In this document: piece after piece, positions 45,989 to 55,007 of the stretch
Position numbering within the stretch: the stretch's first letter is position 1
Layout: each line of letters opens with the position of its first letter
DNA from: an uncultured Alphaproteobacteria bacterium
Lineage (GTDB): Bacteria > Pseudomonadota > Alphaproteobacteria > UBA6615
Direction of reading: 5' to 3'
DNA: 64,000 nucleotides
Assembly (NCBI GenBank): GCA_943787745.1
Contig: CALSNJ010000002.1
Span: forward strand, 1,112,668 to 1,176,667
Notes under the pieces: model-generated
The model's input: the letters and a program-made list of their open reading frames with translations, nothing else
Database searches by the model: none
Told to the model about the DNA's origin: nothing
Made by a program: the position numbers and the translations under genes

Positions 45989-46105
45989 GCAGGTCTCCGA
46001 AGGCGATCCGCGTTGATCTCGCCGACGAGCCTAGTCGATCCAAAGCTCTTCTATAAGACAAATCCGGGTCACGACGCTTGTGACGAATGCGAACCCGAAA
46101 TCAGA

Positions 46106-46495
46106 TCACACGGGCCGGTTCCCGGCATGGGAGGAGGTGATCTTGATCGACCAGCCATCCGGGCCTGGCACGTAGAAGGAACTGTGCACCGATCCTGTCG
46201 TGATCTTCGAAGGCTTGAGCTTCTTCGTCTTGCAATAGGCGCGCATGGCTTTCACGTCATCGACCATCAGATCCACAGGTGCAACGGCACCTTCTCTGAT
46301 CTTCTTGCGCGACTTGTTGAGAATCAGATGTGTCCCGCCGCGCAATTCGAGAACCGCAAAAGTCTGCTTCTCATTCTCGAAGACATGACGAAGGCCAAGC
46401 GTTTGCATGAACGCACTGGCAGCAGGCACGTCTTTCACATGCAACGAGACATGCCCAACCGCAACGGGTGGACGTTTGTCAGCTTTTTTGGCCAT
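46106..46495 (-). CDS. VOC/glyoxalase-family protein
   Basis: A 129-residue protein with the paired beta-alpha-beta-beta-beta units of the vicinal-oxygen-chelate fold: VGHVSLHVKDVPAASAFMQT, then VDLMVDDVKAMRAYCKTK and the terminal SSFYVPGPDGWSIKITSS. A basic leader MAKKADKRPP precedes. Members include glyoxalases, dioxygenases and resistance proteins; the function here is not determined. It follows a short gap after the racemase pair. Confidence 0.78.
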   Translation of the reverse strand: MAKKADKRPPVAVGHVSLHVKDVPAASAFMQTLGLRHVFENEKQTFAVLELRGGTHLILNKSRKKIREGAVAPVDLMVDDVKAMRAYCKTKKLKPSKITTGSVHSSFYVPGPDGWSIKITSSHAGNRPV

Positions 46496-46610
46496 GGGGA
46501 TTCCTCATTTGGGTCAAAATACAGCTCTGTGTGTGCAGCATGACATAAAAGGCAATACACTCGGGTCAACCGATGACAGATAATTTGGCACACAATGCGG
46601 GGACGCCATC

Positions 46611-47405
46611 ATGGCCTATGAAGACATTCTTTATGACATCTCGGACGGCGTCGCGACGATCACGATCAACCGGCCAGACAAGCTCAACGCATTTCGGGGT
46701 CAGACAGTCGAAGAGATGATTGACGCTCTGCAGGATGCGGGGTGGAACAAGACCATCGGAGTTGTGGTGATTACAGGGGCGGGAGTTCGCGCATTTTCGT
46801 CGGGTGGCGACCAGTCACTCGACAACAAATCCACCGAAGGATACGGCAGTCGGCGGGGGACGATCGGCATCCCCATCGAGGAACTTCAGGGTCTGATCCG
46901 GGATATCCCCAAACCTGTCATCGCAAAGGTACGCGGCTACGCCATCGGCGGCGGCAATGTCATCGCGACGGTCTGCGATCTGACAATTGCCAGTGAAAAC
47001 GCGATCTTCGGCCAAGTTGGCCCAAGCATGGGATCTGTCGACCCTGGCTACGGCACCGCCTATCTGGCGCGGATTGTCGGAGAGAAGAAAGCCCGCGAAA
47101 TCTGGTATATGTGCCGCCAATACACGGCGCGCGAAGCACTGGACATGGGACTGGCCAACGCCGTTGTACCGGACCGGGAGCTCGACGCCGAAGTCGCACG
47201 CTGGTGTTCCGATCTCATGGACCGCAGCCCAACCGCCCTCGCCATCGCCAAACGCTCTTTCAATATCGACACTGACCACATCAAGGGGATTGGCGCGATG
47301 GGCTTTGAAGCCCTGAAGTTGTATTACGCAACCGAAGAATCCAAGGAAGGCGCTCGCGCCTTCCAGGAACGTCGCAAGCCGGAGTTCCGGAAGCATCAAA
47401 CCTAG
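46611..47405 (+). CDS. Crotonase-family hydrolase, BadI-like (2-ketocyclohexanecarboxyl-CoA hydrolase)
   Basis: A 264-residue crotonase. Oxyanion-hole regions are RAFSSGGDQS and RGYAIGGGNVIATVCD; the stretch SVDPGYGTAYLARIVGEKKA followed by REIWYMC and the tail RKPEFRK match what I remember of BadI of Rhodopseudomonas palustris closely, more so than MenB. BadI opens the ring of 2-ketocyclohexanecarboxyl-CoA in alicyclic acid degradation. No other bad genes are in the window, so the pathway role is inferred from sequence only. Confidence 0.75.
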   Translation: MAYEDILYDISDGVATITINRPDKLNAFRGQTVEEMIDALQDAGWNKTIGVVVITGAGVRAFSSGGDQSLDNKSTEGYGSRRGTIGIPIEELQGLIRDIPKPVIAKVRGYAIGGGNVIATVCDLTIASENAIFGQVGPSMGSVDPGYGTAYLARIVGEKKAREIWYMCRQYTAREALDMGLANAVVPDRELDAEVARWCSDLMDRSPTALAIAKRSFNIDTDHIKGIGAMGFEALKLYYATEESKEGARAFQERRKPEFRKHQT

Positions 47406-47431
47406 TCAGAAAAGTCGTGCAGGACCCACAC

Positions 47432-48406
47432 ATGGACACCAACGCAAAGATATACATCGCCGGACACCGCGGACTGGTCGGACAGGCGCTGATCCGCCAG
47501 CTCAATGCACAGGGATACGAAAACATCGTGTCCCGCACGCGGCAGGAACTGGATTTGACCAATCAGGCCGCCGTGCGTGAATTCTTCGCAACCGAGAAGC
47601 CCGAATATGTTTTCGATGCCGCCGCGGTTGTCGGCGGCATTCAGGCCAACGATCAATACCCTGCTGACTTCATTGGTGGGAACCTGATGATCCAGACAAA
47701 CCTGATCGATACCGCCTATCGTTCGGGCGTCAGCAAGTTTCTGTTCCTGGGATCGACCTGCATCATGCCGCGCGAAGCACCGCAGCCGATGAAGGAAGAG
47801 TATATGCTGACCGGACCGCTGGAAGAGACCAACCAGTGGTACGCCGTTGCGAAGATCGCCGGCATCAAGATGTGCCAGGCCTATCGTCGCCAGCATGGGT
47901 TCGATGCCATCAGCGTCCAGCCCACCAACCTGTTCGGGATTGGCGACAATTTCGACTACGAGACATCACATATGCCGGCGGCTCTGATCCGCAAAATGCA
48001 TGATGCCAAGGTCAGTGGCGCAGATGATGTGGTCATCTGGGGCACCGGTACACCGCGACGCGAGATCATGTATGTCGACGACATGGCCAATGCCTGCGTC
48101 TACCTGATGCAGAACTATTCCGGAGAGGATTTTGTGAATATCGGAGTTGGCGACGATATTTCGATCAGGGAATTTGCAGAAATGATCGCCGAAGTTGTCG
48201 GCTTCCAGGGACGGTTTACCTATGACACCTCCAAGCCGGACGGCACGCCGCGAAAGCTGGTCGATGTGACGCGGCTGAACGGTCTTGGCTGGACATCGCA
48301 GATCAGCCTGCGCGAAGGGGTTGAAAGAACTTATGCATGGTTTCTGGACAACAATGCCAGCCTGCGCACCCTGAGCGCGGAAAGCTTTGCCGAGAAAACC
48401 GGCTAA
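47432..48406 (+). CDS. fcl: GDP-L-fucose synthase
   Basis: A 324-residue extended SDR enzyme: NAD(P)-binding GHRGLVGQALIRQL, catalytic Ser in FLGSTCIMPREAP, Tyr-x3-Lys in WYAVAKIAG, and the sugar-binding region PTNLFGIGDNFDYETSHMPA. It epimerises and reduces GDP-4-keto-6-deoxymannose to GDP-fucose for surface polysaccharides. The partner gmd is not in the window. The ATG at 47432 fits the family better than 47417. Its stop abuts the convergent DUF1223 gene. Confidence 0.93.
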   Translation: MDTNAKIYIAGHRGLVGQALIRQLNAQGYENIVSRTRQELDLTNQAAVREFFATEKPEYVFDAAAVVGGIQANDQYPADFIGGNLMIQTNLIDTAYRSGVSKFLFLGSTCIMPREAPQPMKEEYMLTGPLEETNQWYAVAKIAGIKMCQAYRRQHGFDAISVQPTNLFGIGDNFDYETSHMPAALIRKMHDAKVSGADDVVIWGTGTPRREIMYVDDMANACVYLMQNYSGEDFVNIGVGDDISIREFAEMIAEVVGFQGRFTYDTSKPDGTPRKLVDVTRLNGLGWTSQISLREGVERTYAWFLDNNASLRTLSAESFAEKTG

Positions 48407-49174
48407 CTAGGACGACACACCAACATTGTCCGGACAATACGCGGCACCGAGCACCGGCCCGGGTCGCTCATCCTGAACCAGGATGGCACACCCCTGTCCG
48501 TCCTCAAGCGCAAGTTCGTCTTTGGAAACTTCAAAGGATGCTGTCGTCCCGTTCCATTCCCCGACGTGACGCACCTTCCGCACAATGTTGTGGCTGGTCA
48601 GCGTCTTGCCATGATTCTCGCCACGCACGACCTCGGTGGTGACCTCACGGATGAAGGTTACAAGCCAGATATCGGCTCCGTCTTTGTGCATATCGGGCAG
48701 TGCAATGTTGATCCCCCCACCAATAGTCTCAGACACATCAACAGACACACGCGCCTGATTGTCCTTGCGGACCTTTCTCACAAGATTCTGCACCTCGCGG
48801 CGACGTGACCCGACTGTCTCTTCACGACCGTCGATCACCATCTGCGGTGTGTACACGCTTCCCGTGTCACGGATCGCGACATTGTAGGAACGCTGGCGCT
48901 GGGTCATTTCCGGGGTTGAGAACTCGTCTACCCACCGACCATGCCGGCCATAGTTGATGCGGTTCCAGTAATCGACGTGATATTCGAGAGCGACGATGTC
49001 CTTCTCTTCGGAGAGTTCACCAAGATAAGCTTCAGCGGGCGGACAGGAGTAACAACTCTGGGATGTAAAGAGTTCAATCACGGTGATCGGCTTTTCAGCC
49101 GTGTCGGCCAACGCATGACTGCCGTAAATTCCCGCAAGGGCCAAACCTGTGAATGCGACTCGCAGCACGTTCAT
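48407..49174 (-). CDS. DUF1223 secreted thioredoxin-like protein
   Basis: A 255-residue protein with a signal peptide (VAFTGLALAGIYGSHALADT). The thioredoxin-like core carries a CxxC (FTSQSCYSCPPAE) near residue 40 and the DUF1223 features VDYWNRINYGR and YTPQMVIDGREETVGSRR. Periplasmic redox function is likely but not established. The convergent fcl stop is directly adjacent, without a terminator in between. Confidence 0.88.
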   Translation of the reverse strand: MNVLRVAFTGLALAGIYGSHALADTAEKPITVIELFTSQSCYSCPPAEAYLGELSEEKDIVALEYHVDYWNRINYGRHGRWVDEFSTPEMTQRQRSYNVAIRDTGSVYTPQMVIDGREETVGSRRREVQNLVRKVRKDNQARVSVDVSETIGGGINIALPDMHKDGADIWLVTFIREVTTEVVRGENHGKTLTSHNIVRKVRHVGEWNGTTASFEVSKDELALEDGQGCAILVQDERPGPVLGAAYCPDNVGVSS

Positions 49175-49401
49175 GAACCGTCTCCATTCAATTCCAAAAA
49201 GAAATACACGTGCACGTTAACAGTCTCGAAGACGGTTTATTCCCGATTTCACGAAGCCGTGTTTCCTTTTTCCACTTTCATTCACGTTTCTGTGATCCAG
49301 CCAATTTTTTGATGGAAAACCAGAGTGTTAATAGGCTCCATAAGGTCAGGTGTGGCAGGCTGTCACATCACCCGGCAGCTCGGGTAACAGGGAGACTAAA
49401 A

Positions 49402-49878
49402 ATGTATTCGGTTCGCAATACCCTCCGCATCGGCCTCATCGCAGCGACGACCTTCGCTGTTGCCGCCGCATTCGGAACCTTCAGCAGCGATGTCGCTTCG
49501 GCTGATGGACATCACTACAAAGAACGCAACGCAGCAATGAAATCGCTGGGTGGCAATATGAAAAAGCTCGGTGGTGCCGTCGCTGGCGGAAACGCAGCAG
49601 ACGCAGAAGCCGCAGCAAAGGCCATCAGCGCCGTGGCGGCAAAGATGCCGGAATTGTTCAAGGACAAGGAAATCCCGGCTGAATCACGCGCCAAGCCTGA
49701 AATCTGGGACAATATGGCTGACTTCAATGCCAAGGCCGCCGCAATGGGCACCGCGGCAGACAAGGTTGCGGCCAGCGCCTCGGCAGGAACGCTGGGCAGT
49801 GACCCCAAGGCTGTCGTTGGCAGTATCGGTGCGACTTGTGGCACATGTCACAAGGTCTATCGTGGACCCAAAGTCTGA
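49402..49878 (+). CDS. Cytochrome c'
   Basis: A 158-residue periplasmic four-helix cytochrome with a signal peptide (GLIAATTFAVAAAFGTF...SADG) and a single C-terminal heme site CGTCHK (Cys146, Cys149, His150). Cytochromes c' bind NO or CO at a five-coordinate heme and are linked to nitrosative-stress protection. The ATG at 49402 follows GGGAGA. A strong terminator ends the gene. Confidence 0.9.
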   Translation: MYSVRNTLRIGLIAATTFAVAAAFGTFSSDVASADGHHYKERNAAMKSLGGNMKKLGGAVAGGNAADAEAAAKAISAVAAKMPELFKDKEIPAESRAKPEIWDNMADFNAKAAAMGTAADKVAASASAGTLGSDPKAVVGSIGATCGTCHKVYRGPKV

Positions 49879-49902
49879 AAACCATCTGATACACAGATGA
49901 GT

Positions 49903-49933
49903 AAATCGCCCGGCTTTGCCGGGCGATTTTTTT
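49903..49933 (+). terminator. Rho-independent terminator after cytochrome c'
   Basis: AAATCGCCCGGC, loop TTT, GCCGGGCGATTTTTTT: a 10-bp perfect GC-rich stem followed by seven T. It separates the cytochrome c' gene from the di-heme cytochrome gene, so the two are transcribed independently. Confidence 0.9.
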
Positions 49934-49947
49934 GCTAGGATACTCCC

Positions 49948-50814
49948 ATGAGAACACTCCTCAGAATTCTCCTGCCTTTCACCGTCATCTGCATGGCCAC
50001 CCTCGCGCAGGCCCAAACCGGTGACGCCAAGCGTGGCGAATATGTCCTGGCAACCGGCGGCTGTGTCGCCTGCCATACAGCCGAAAAGGGCGGCGCGCCT
50101 CTCGCAGGCGGGCGGGAGCTGAAGACGGATTTCGGCTCTTTCTTTACGCCCAACATCACGCCGGACCCCGAAACAGGCATCGGCAACTGGAGCGATGAGG
50201 ACTTTCTCAAGGCGTTGCGTGACGGCGTATCTCCGTCGGGCGGGCATTACTATCCGAGCTTCCCATACACCTCATACACGCGCATGACCGAAGCAGATGT
50301 ACTCGACCTGAAGGCCTATCTGGATTCGATTCCTGCGGTGAAAAACGTTGTCCCCGATCATGACCTTCCCTTTCCGTTCAACATTCGCATGAGCATGATC
50401 GGCTGGCGGCTGCTGTTCTTTGATGACTCCCCGTTTGAGCCCGACCCCACCAAATCGGCCGAATGGAATCGTGGGGCCTATCTGGTGACCGGTCCGGGCC
50501 ATTGCGGAGAGTGTCATACCCCACGGAATATCCTCGGTGGTCTCAACACAGATCTCGCTCTGTCAGGCAACAAGAACGGTCCCGAAGGTGATTCAGTGCC
50601 AAATATCACGCCCGACCCCGGTGGTATCGGAGACTGGAGCAAGGACGACATCGTATCCGCACTGGAAATTGGACTGTTGCCCGATGGTGACTTCCTCGGT
50701 GGCGCGATGACGGACGTCATCGAAGACAACACAGGCAAACTGACACCCGAAGACCGCGACGCCATCGCCACCTATTTGACGTCGTTGAAGCCAATCGCTA
50801 GCAACGACCGCTGA
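49948..50814 (+). CDS. Di-heme c-type cytochrome
   Basis: A 288-residue secreted protein (signal peptide ending near TLAQAQ) with two heme motifs, CVACH (Cys39, Cys42, His43) and CGECH near residue 190, each in a similar cytochrome c domain (FTPNITPDPETGIGNWSDED and VPNITPDPGGIGDWSKDD). It resembles the cytochrome subunit of alcohol/aldehyde dehydrogenases but with two hemes instead of three. A periplasmic electron carrier; its donor is not in the window. Confidence 0.88.
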   Translation: MRTLLRILLPFTVICMATLAQAQTGDAKRGEYVLATGGCVACHTAEKGGAPLAGGRELKTDFGSFFTPNITPDPETGIGNWSDEDFLKALRDGVSPSGGHYYPSFPYTSYTRMTEADVLDLKAYLDSIPAVKNVVPDHDLPFPFNIRMSMIGWRLLFFDDSPFEPDPTKSAEWNRGAYLVTGPGHCGECHTPRNILGGLNTDLALSGNKNGPEGDSVPNITPDPGGIGDWSKDDIVSALEIGLLPDGDFLGGAMTDVIEDNTGKLTPEDRDAIATYLTSLKPIASNDR

Positions 50815-50863
50815 CGGGCGCATTCGCGTCCTCTTCTGCCCTCAATCAATGTGAGAAATTGCC

Positions 50864-51172
50864 ATGCCCGCCTACTGGCTTGCCCGCTCAAAGATCAACG
50901 ACCCCGTCGCCTACAAAAAATATACCGATGAAGTCCCCGGTATTCTCAAAAAATACGGCGGTCGCCCGTTTGCCCGCGGTGGCGAATTCAAGGTGCTGGA
51001 AGGCGAAACACCCTATGAGCGCTTCATCGTGGTCGAATTCGATTCGATGGCGGATGCCGAAGCCTGTTTCAACTCACCGGAATATGTCGAAGCTGCTGCG
51101 CACCGCCGGGTGGCAGGGGTTGCGACCAATGAGCTTGTGATTGTTGAAGGTGGCGACGCCACGCCGCGCTAG
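50864..51172 (+). CDS. DUF1330 protein
   Basis: A 102-residue protein of the dimeric alpha-beta barrel superfamily: [57 protein letters not shown]. Function unknown. The last four bases overlap the convergent mtnA gene. Confidence 0.88.
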   Translation: MPAYWLARSKINDPVAYKKYTDEVPGILKKYGGRPFARGGEFKVLEGETPYERFIVVEFDSMADAEACFNSPEYVEAAAHRRVAGVATNELVIVEGGDATPR

Positions 51173-52263
51173 GCGTATTCGGGAAACAGTCCGGCGAGAC
51201 CATCATGGCTTGCCGGACAAATCCCGCGCTCGGTGATCAACCCGGTCACGAGGCGCGCGGGTGTGACATCAAAAGCGAAGTTGCCGGCCGGGGATCCATC
51301 CGGTGTCAGTTGCACCGACACCACGTCACCATTTTTCGCTTTGCCCGATATATGGGTGACCTCTTCCTGATCCCGCTCCTCGATGGGGATATCACGGACC
51401 CCGTCCGACAGGGTCCAGTCGATTGTCGGAGACGGCAGACCAACATAGAACGGAATGTCATTGTCCCGGGCCGCGAGCGCCTTGAGGTAGGTGCCGATCT
51501 TGTTCGCGACGTCGCCCGAAGCGGCAGTCCGGTCGGTACCGGTAATGCAAAGGTCGACCATGCCGTGCTGCATCAGGTGCCCCCCCGCATTGTCAGCGAT
51601 GACGGCATGCGGCACGCCGTGTTGCCCCAGCTCCCAGGCTGTGAGAGCCGCCCCCTGGTTTCGCGGCCGCGTTTCATCCGCCCAGACATGCACCGGGATT
51701 CCCAAATTATGTGCCTTGTATATTGGCGCGAGTGCCGTCCCCCAATCGACCGTGGCCAGCCACCCGGCGTTACAATGGGTCAGGATGTTGACCGGGCCAT
51801 TTCCCGACGAGGCCTCATGGATGGCTCGAATAACTTCCAGTCCATGATCTCCTATCGCACTGTTGATCTCGACATCCTCGTCACTCACCGCAGCGGCGCG
51901 GGCATAAGCGATTGCAGCCCGACTGTCTTGTGCCTGATCGCGCAAACGTTTGCGCATATCATCAAGCGCCCAACGCAAATTGACTGCTGTGGGCCGCGTG
52001 GAATTGAGGACTGTGTAGGCATTGGCCAGACCTGCATCTGATGCATCTTCGCGCATCGCCAAGGCCATGCCGTAAGCCGCCGTGGCACCAATCAGCGGCG
52101 CACCACGAACCAGCATCGCGCGGATCGCGTGTGCCGCGTCGTCAAGCGAGCGCAAGGCAACAACTTCAAAAACATGAGGCAGCCGGGTCTGATCAATGAT
52201 CTCGACTGTCCAGCCATCATCCCCGAGCCAGATGGTGCGATAGGGTTGTCCGCTGATATTCAT
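51169..52263 (-). CDS. mtnA: S-methyl-5-thioribose-1-phosphate isomerase
   Basis: A 364-residue isomerase of the eIF-2B-related family that converts methylthioribose-1-phosphate to methylthioribulose-1-phosphate in methionine salvage. Catalytic Cys lies in [14 protein letters not shown] and Asp in [16 protein letters not shown]; the substrate loop is [16 protein letters not shown]. The start overlaps the tusA-like stop (ATGA). No other mtn genes are present, so the pathway continues elsewhere or the enzyme serves another 5'-thio/deoxyribose salvage route. Confidence 0.93.
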   Translation of the reverse strand: MNISGQPYRTIWLGDDGWTVEIIDQTRLPHVFEVVALRSLDDAAHAIRAMLVRGAPLIGATAAYGMALAMREDASDAGLANAYTVLNSTRPTAVNLRWALDDMRKRLRDQAQDSRAAIAYARAAAVSDEDVEINSAIGDHGLEVIRAIHEASSGNGPVNILTHCNAGWLATVDWGTALAPIYKAHNLGIPVHVWADETRPRNQGAALTAWELGQHGVPHAVIADNAGGHLMQHGMVDLCITGTDRTAASGDVANKIGTYLKALAARDNDIPFYVGLPSPTIDWTLSDGVRDIPIEERDQEEVTHISGKAKNGDVVSVQLTPDGSPAGNFAFDVTPARLVTGLITERGICPASHDGLAGLFPEYA

Positions 52264-52514
52264 GCATCACCTGCTTTGCGAATAACAAAGGTCAGAACGC
52301 CGTCCCTGTTGTCAGAGACCAGCAGCGAATCTCCACTCGCATCACAGAAATGTGCAAAATCACGAACGGCGCCAGGATCGGTTGCAATCACTTTCAGCGT
52401 TGTGCCGCTGTCCATCGCTTTCAGGGCCTTCTTGGCCTTCAGGACGGGAAGCGGACATTTCAGACCGCTCGTGTCGAGCACCTCGTCCGGGGTGATTTCT
52501 GAGATATCTTTCAT
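52260..52514 (-). CDS. TusA-family sulfur carrier protein
   Basis: An 84-residue protein from [20 protein letters not shown]. The sulfur-carrying Cys is in the canonical [14 protein letters not shown] (Cys20, CPxP). TusA proteins receive persulfide sulfur and pass it to tRNA thiolation or to sulfur-oxidation pathways. Position next to a BigR-type regulator, rhodanese and sulfite oxidation genes favours a sulfur-trafficking role. It is divergent from the regulator and coupled to mtnA. Confidence 0.88.
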   Translation of the reverse strand: MKDISEITPDEVLDTSGLKCPLPVLKAKKALKAMDSGTTLKVIATDPGAVRDFAHFCDASGDSLLVSDNRDGVLTFVIRKAGDA

Positions 52515-52526
52515 GCGCACACATTG

Positions 52527-52556
52527 ACCAATTTACTAATATACCAATACACTAAT
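52527..52556. promoter_or_regulatory. Direct-repeat operator candidate for the BigR-type repressor
   Basis: ACCAATTTACTAAT (52527-52540) and ACCAATACACTAAT (52543-52556) match at 12 of 14 positions with a 16-base period. They fill the 46-base AT-rich gap between the divergent tusA-like and bigR-like genes, within 5 bases of the latter's start. Binding there would repress both directions. Confidence 0.55.
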
Positions 52557-52560
52557 TCTC

Positions 52561-52872
52561 ATGGACCCGTCAGAACTCGAAGATAAAGCAGAACAAGCCA
52601 GCAGGCTGCTGAAATCGCTCGCCAACGAACGACGGCTGCTCATTCTGTGTCATCTCATACAGGGCGAAAAGTCTGTCGGTGAGCTGGAGCGACTGGTTGA
52701 CCTCAGCCAGTCTGCCCTGTCACAGCACCTCGCGCGCCTGCGCAAGGAAGCTTTGGTCACGACACGCCGGGAAGCCCAGACCATTTTCTATTCGGTTGCC
52801 AGCGAGGACGCAAAAGCCGTGCTGGCGACACTCTACGAAATATATTGTGCAGACGAACCGGCTTCGGTCTGA
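52561..52872 (+). CDS. ArsR-family persulfide-responsive repressor, BigR/SqrR type
   Basis: A 103-residue winged-helix protein: LLKSLANERRLLILCHLIQG, recognition helix VDLSQSALSQHLARLRKEAL and wing TTRREAQTIFYSV. Two cysteines, Cys30 and Cys96, are 66 residues apart, the same spacing I remember for Cys42 and Cys108 of BigR, which form a tetrasulfide or disulfide on exposure to sulfide-derived persulfides. It heads the rhodanese-TauE-soeABC string, which it probably represses until reactive sulfur appears. Confidence 0.82.
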   Translation: MDPSELEDKAEQASRLLKSLANERRLLILCHLIQGEKSVGELERLVDLSQSALSQHLARLRKEALVTTRREAQTIFYSVASEDAKAVLATLYEIYCADEPASV

Positions 52873-52898
52873 CAATCCGCGTCATGTAAGGATTCCTG

Positions 52899-53252
52899 AT
52901 GGAACCAATCGACCAAAACGGTGTTGAAGTCCTGATGCTCGACCCTCGGGAAGTGCACGAGCGCATCGAAAATGGGACGGCCTATGTGGTCGATGTTCGT
53001 GAACCGAACGAACACGAAGAAGCCCGTATCACCGGTTCGGCGCTGAACCCGCTCTCCATGTTTGACCCTGACAAAATTCAGACACCGGACGGAAAAGATC
53101 TGATCCTGCATTGTCGCAGTGCAAGACGTTGCGGTATTGCGGCAGAACACCTGATTGCAACCGGATTCACAGGACAAATTCACCGTATGGCGGGCGGCAT
53201 GATCGCCTGGGCCGCCGATGGCCTGCCGATGGAGACAGGCCCCTTAGATTGA
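52899..53252 (+). CDS. Rhodanese-domain sulfurtransferase
   Basis: A 117-residue single-domain rhodanese. The active-site loop is HCRSARR (Cys72), preceded by VVDVREPNEHEEARITGSAL and followed by IHRMAGGMIAWAADGLP. It moves sulfane sulfur between thiols, for instance from glutathione persulfide to sulfite or to TusA. AAGGA lies before the ATG. It is 26 bases after the repressor gene. Confidence 0.92.
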   Translation: MEPIDQNGVEVLMLDPREVHERIENGTAYVVDVREPNEHEEARITGSALNPLSMFDPDKIQTPDGKDLILHCRSARRCGIAAEHLIATGFTGQIHRMAGGMIAWAADGLPMETGPLD

Positions 53253-53305
53253 GCGTATAACGCGGTCACCACGTCTGACCCTCGCATTCGACGTGCCGGA
53301 GACAA

Positions 53306-54232
53306 ATGAGCATTTACCTTCCCATTGCCGAGATGTCGGTCGACGTCTTTTTGATCCTGCTGATGGGCGGGGGGGTTGGATTTCTGTCCGGGTTGTTTGG
53401 TGTTGGCGGCGGGTTCCTGATGACCCCGCTCCTGATTTTCATTGGGATATCACCGGCTGTGGCCGTTGCCACCGAAGCCAACCAGATCGTTGCCGCCTCT
53501 GTCTCGGGTGTCCTGGCCCATACGCGCCGGCGCAATGTCGATTTCAAGATGGGAATCGTCCTCACAATCGGCGGATTCGCGGGTTCGAGTGTCGGCGTTG
53601 TCTTGTTCACGTTCCTGCGTGAGATCGGTCAGGTCGATCTGCTGGTTCGGCTTTGTTATGTGGTCTTCCTCGGTATTGTTGGCTCGCTCATGCTCTTCGA
53701 GAGCGGCCGCGCCATTCTTCGGCGGCAAAGCGGTACAGCCTCACGCGGAAAACTGCACCAGCACACCTGGTTCCACGGTTTGCCTTTCAAGATGCGGTTC
53801 CGCCGGTCTCGCCTCTATATCAGCGCGTTGCTTCCGATCGGAATCGGGTTTTTCGTCGGCATTCTGGCTGCGATCATGGGTGTTGGCGGCGGGTTCCTGA
53901 TGGTTCCGGCGATGATCTACCTGCTGGGGATGCCGACCTCCGTGGTCGTCGGCACCTCCCTGTTCCAGATTATCTTCGTGACCGCCAACGTCACCTTCCT
54001 GCAGGCCGTCAACAATCAAACGGTGGATATCGTTCTGGCCCTGTTGCTTCTGACCGGAGCCGTCATCGGTGCACAACTCGGCACCAAGGCCAGCGGAAAA
54101 TTGCGCGGAGAAGAACTACGAGGCCTGCTGGCCCTTATGGTACTTGGCGTTTGCGCCAAGATCGGCATCGAACTTGTGGCCAAACCAGACGATGTCTACT
54201 CGATCAACGAAATCGATGGCTTCGGACTATGA
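53306..54232 (+). CDS. Sulfite exporter TauE/SafE family permease
   Basis: A 308-residue membrane protein with about eight helices and a duplicated signature, GLFGVGGGFLMTPLL and IMGVGGGFLMVPAMI, one at the start of each half. TauE/SafE proteins move sulfite, sulfoacetate or other small anions across the inner membrane. Next to soeABC and a rhodanese, removal or uptake of sulfite is the natural role. Its stop overlaps the next start (ATGA). Confidence 0.9.
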   Translation: MSIYLPIAEMSVDVFLILLMGGGVGFLSGLFGVGGGFLMTPLLIFIGISPAVAVATEANQIVAASVSGVLAHTRRRNVDFKMGIVLTIGGFAGSSVGVVLFTFLREIGQVDLLVRLCYVVFLGIVGSLMLFESGRAILRRQSGTASRGKLHQHTWFHGLPFKMRFRRSRLYISALLPIGIGFFVGILAAIMGVGGGFLMVPAMIYLLGMPTSVVVGTSLFQIIFVTANVTFLQAVNNQTVDIVLALLLLTGAVIGAQLGTKASGKLRGEELRGLLALMVLGVCAKIGIELVAKPDDVYSINEIDGFGL

Positions 54233-55002
54233 TCAGCCTACGCTCCTCATTCCCATGGTTGCGGATGCCACTCTTCGCTCTCGCCGTGTTTGCCATTTTG
54301 CAAATTCCGGCCGATGCCGCACGCGACAATGCCCTTGTCGTTGACCTCAGTGATGATCTGATCGGGATCAGCACCGGCTTTACCGGAGCAAATGTACTTC
54401 TGTTTGGCGCTACAGACGGTGAAGGAGACGTCATCGTTCTGGTGCGCTCCCCCGACAGTCGTGTCGTTGTCCGGCGCAAATCACGGGTCGCCGGCATCTG
54501 GATCAACACAGACGAACTCACTTTCGATGACGCACCGGGCTTCTATCAAGTCGCCGCGTCGGGTCCGGTCGCAGATATCCTGCCCGCGCGCCTGCTTGAG
54601 GCCAATCAGATTGGCGTCGACAACATTGTTTTCAAGCCCCACGAGTTTCTAAGCCCCTCCGAAGAACAGGTTTTCCGGGAAGCACTGGTCCGAAACAAAC
54701 AGCGCAGTGGTCTGTACGGAGAATCTGTGGGCGATGTAAGCATCCAGGGGGGACGCCTGTTCCGCACGCGCCTTGAACTTCCCGCCAATGTTCCGACCGG
54801 CGAATACACGGTAACGGTCCTGCTGGTCGACAACCGCGAAGTTGTCAGTCGCTCCACCCGCCAATTGTCGGTCCGCAAGGTCGGCATCGAAGCCAAGGTG
54901 ACCGAATTCGCCTTCGAGCAATCCCTCTGGTATGGCATTCTTGCCGTGCTGATCGCGTTGATTGCCGGGTGGTTCGCCGGCTTCGTGTTCCGTAAGGTTT
55001 GA
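54229..55002 (+). CDS. TIGR02186-type membrane protein
   Basis: A 257-residue protein with a signal-like N-terminal helix (MPLFALAVFAILQIPADAAR), a beta-rich periplasmic domain (VVDLSDDLIGISTGFTGANV ... VVRRKSRVAGIWINTDELTF) and a C-terminal membrane anchor (YGILAVLIALIAGWFAGFVF). In alphaproteobacteria this family regularly follows a TauE-type permease, as here, and may be its periplasmic partner. Function unproven. Confidence 0.8.
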   Translation: MISLRSSFPWLRMPLFALAVFAILQIPADAARDNALVVDLSDDLIGISTGFTGANVLLFGATDGEGDVIVLVRSPDSRVVVRRKSRVAGIWINTDELTFDDAPGFYQVAASGPVADILPARLLEANQIGVDNIVFKPHEFLSPSEEQVFREALVRNKQRSGLYGESVGDVSIQGGRLFRTRLELPANVPTGEYTVTVLLVDNREVVSRSTRQLSVRKVGIEAKVTEFAFEQSLWYGILAVLIALIAGWFAGFVFRKV

Positions 55003-55007
55003 TTGAG

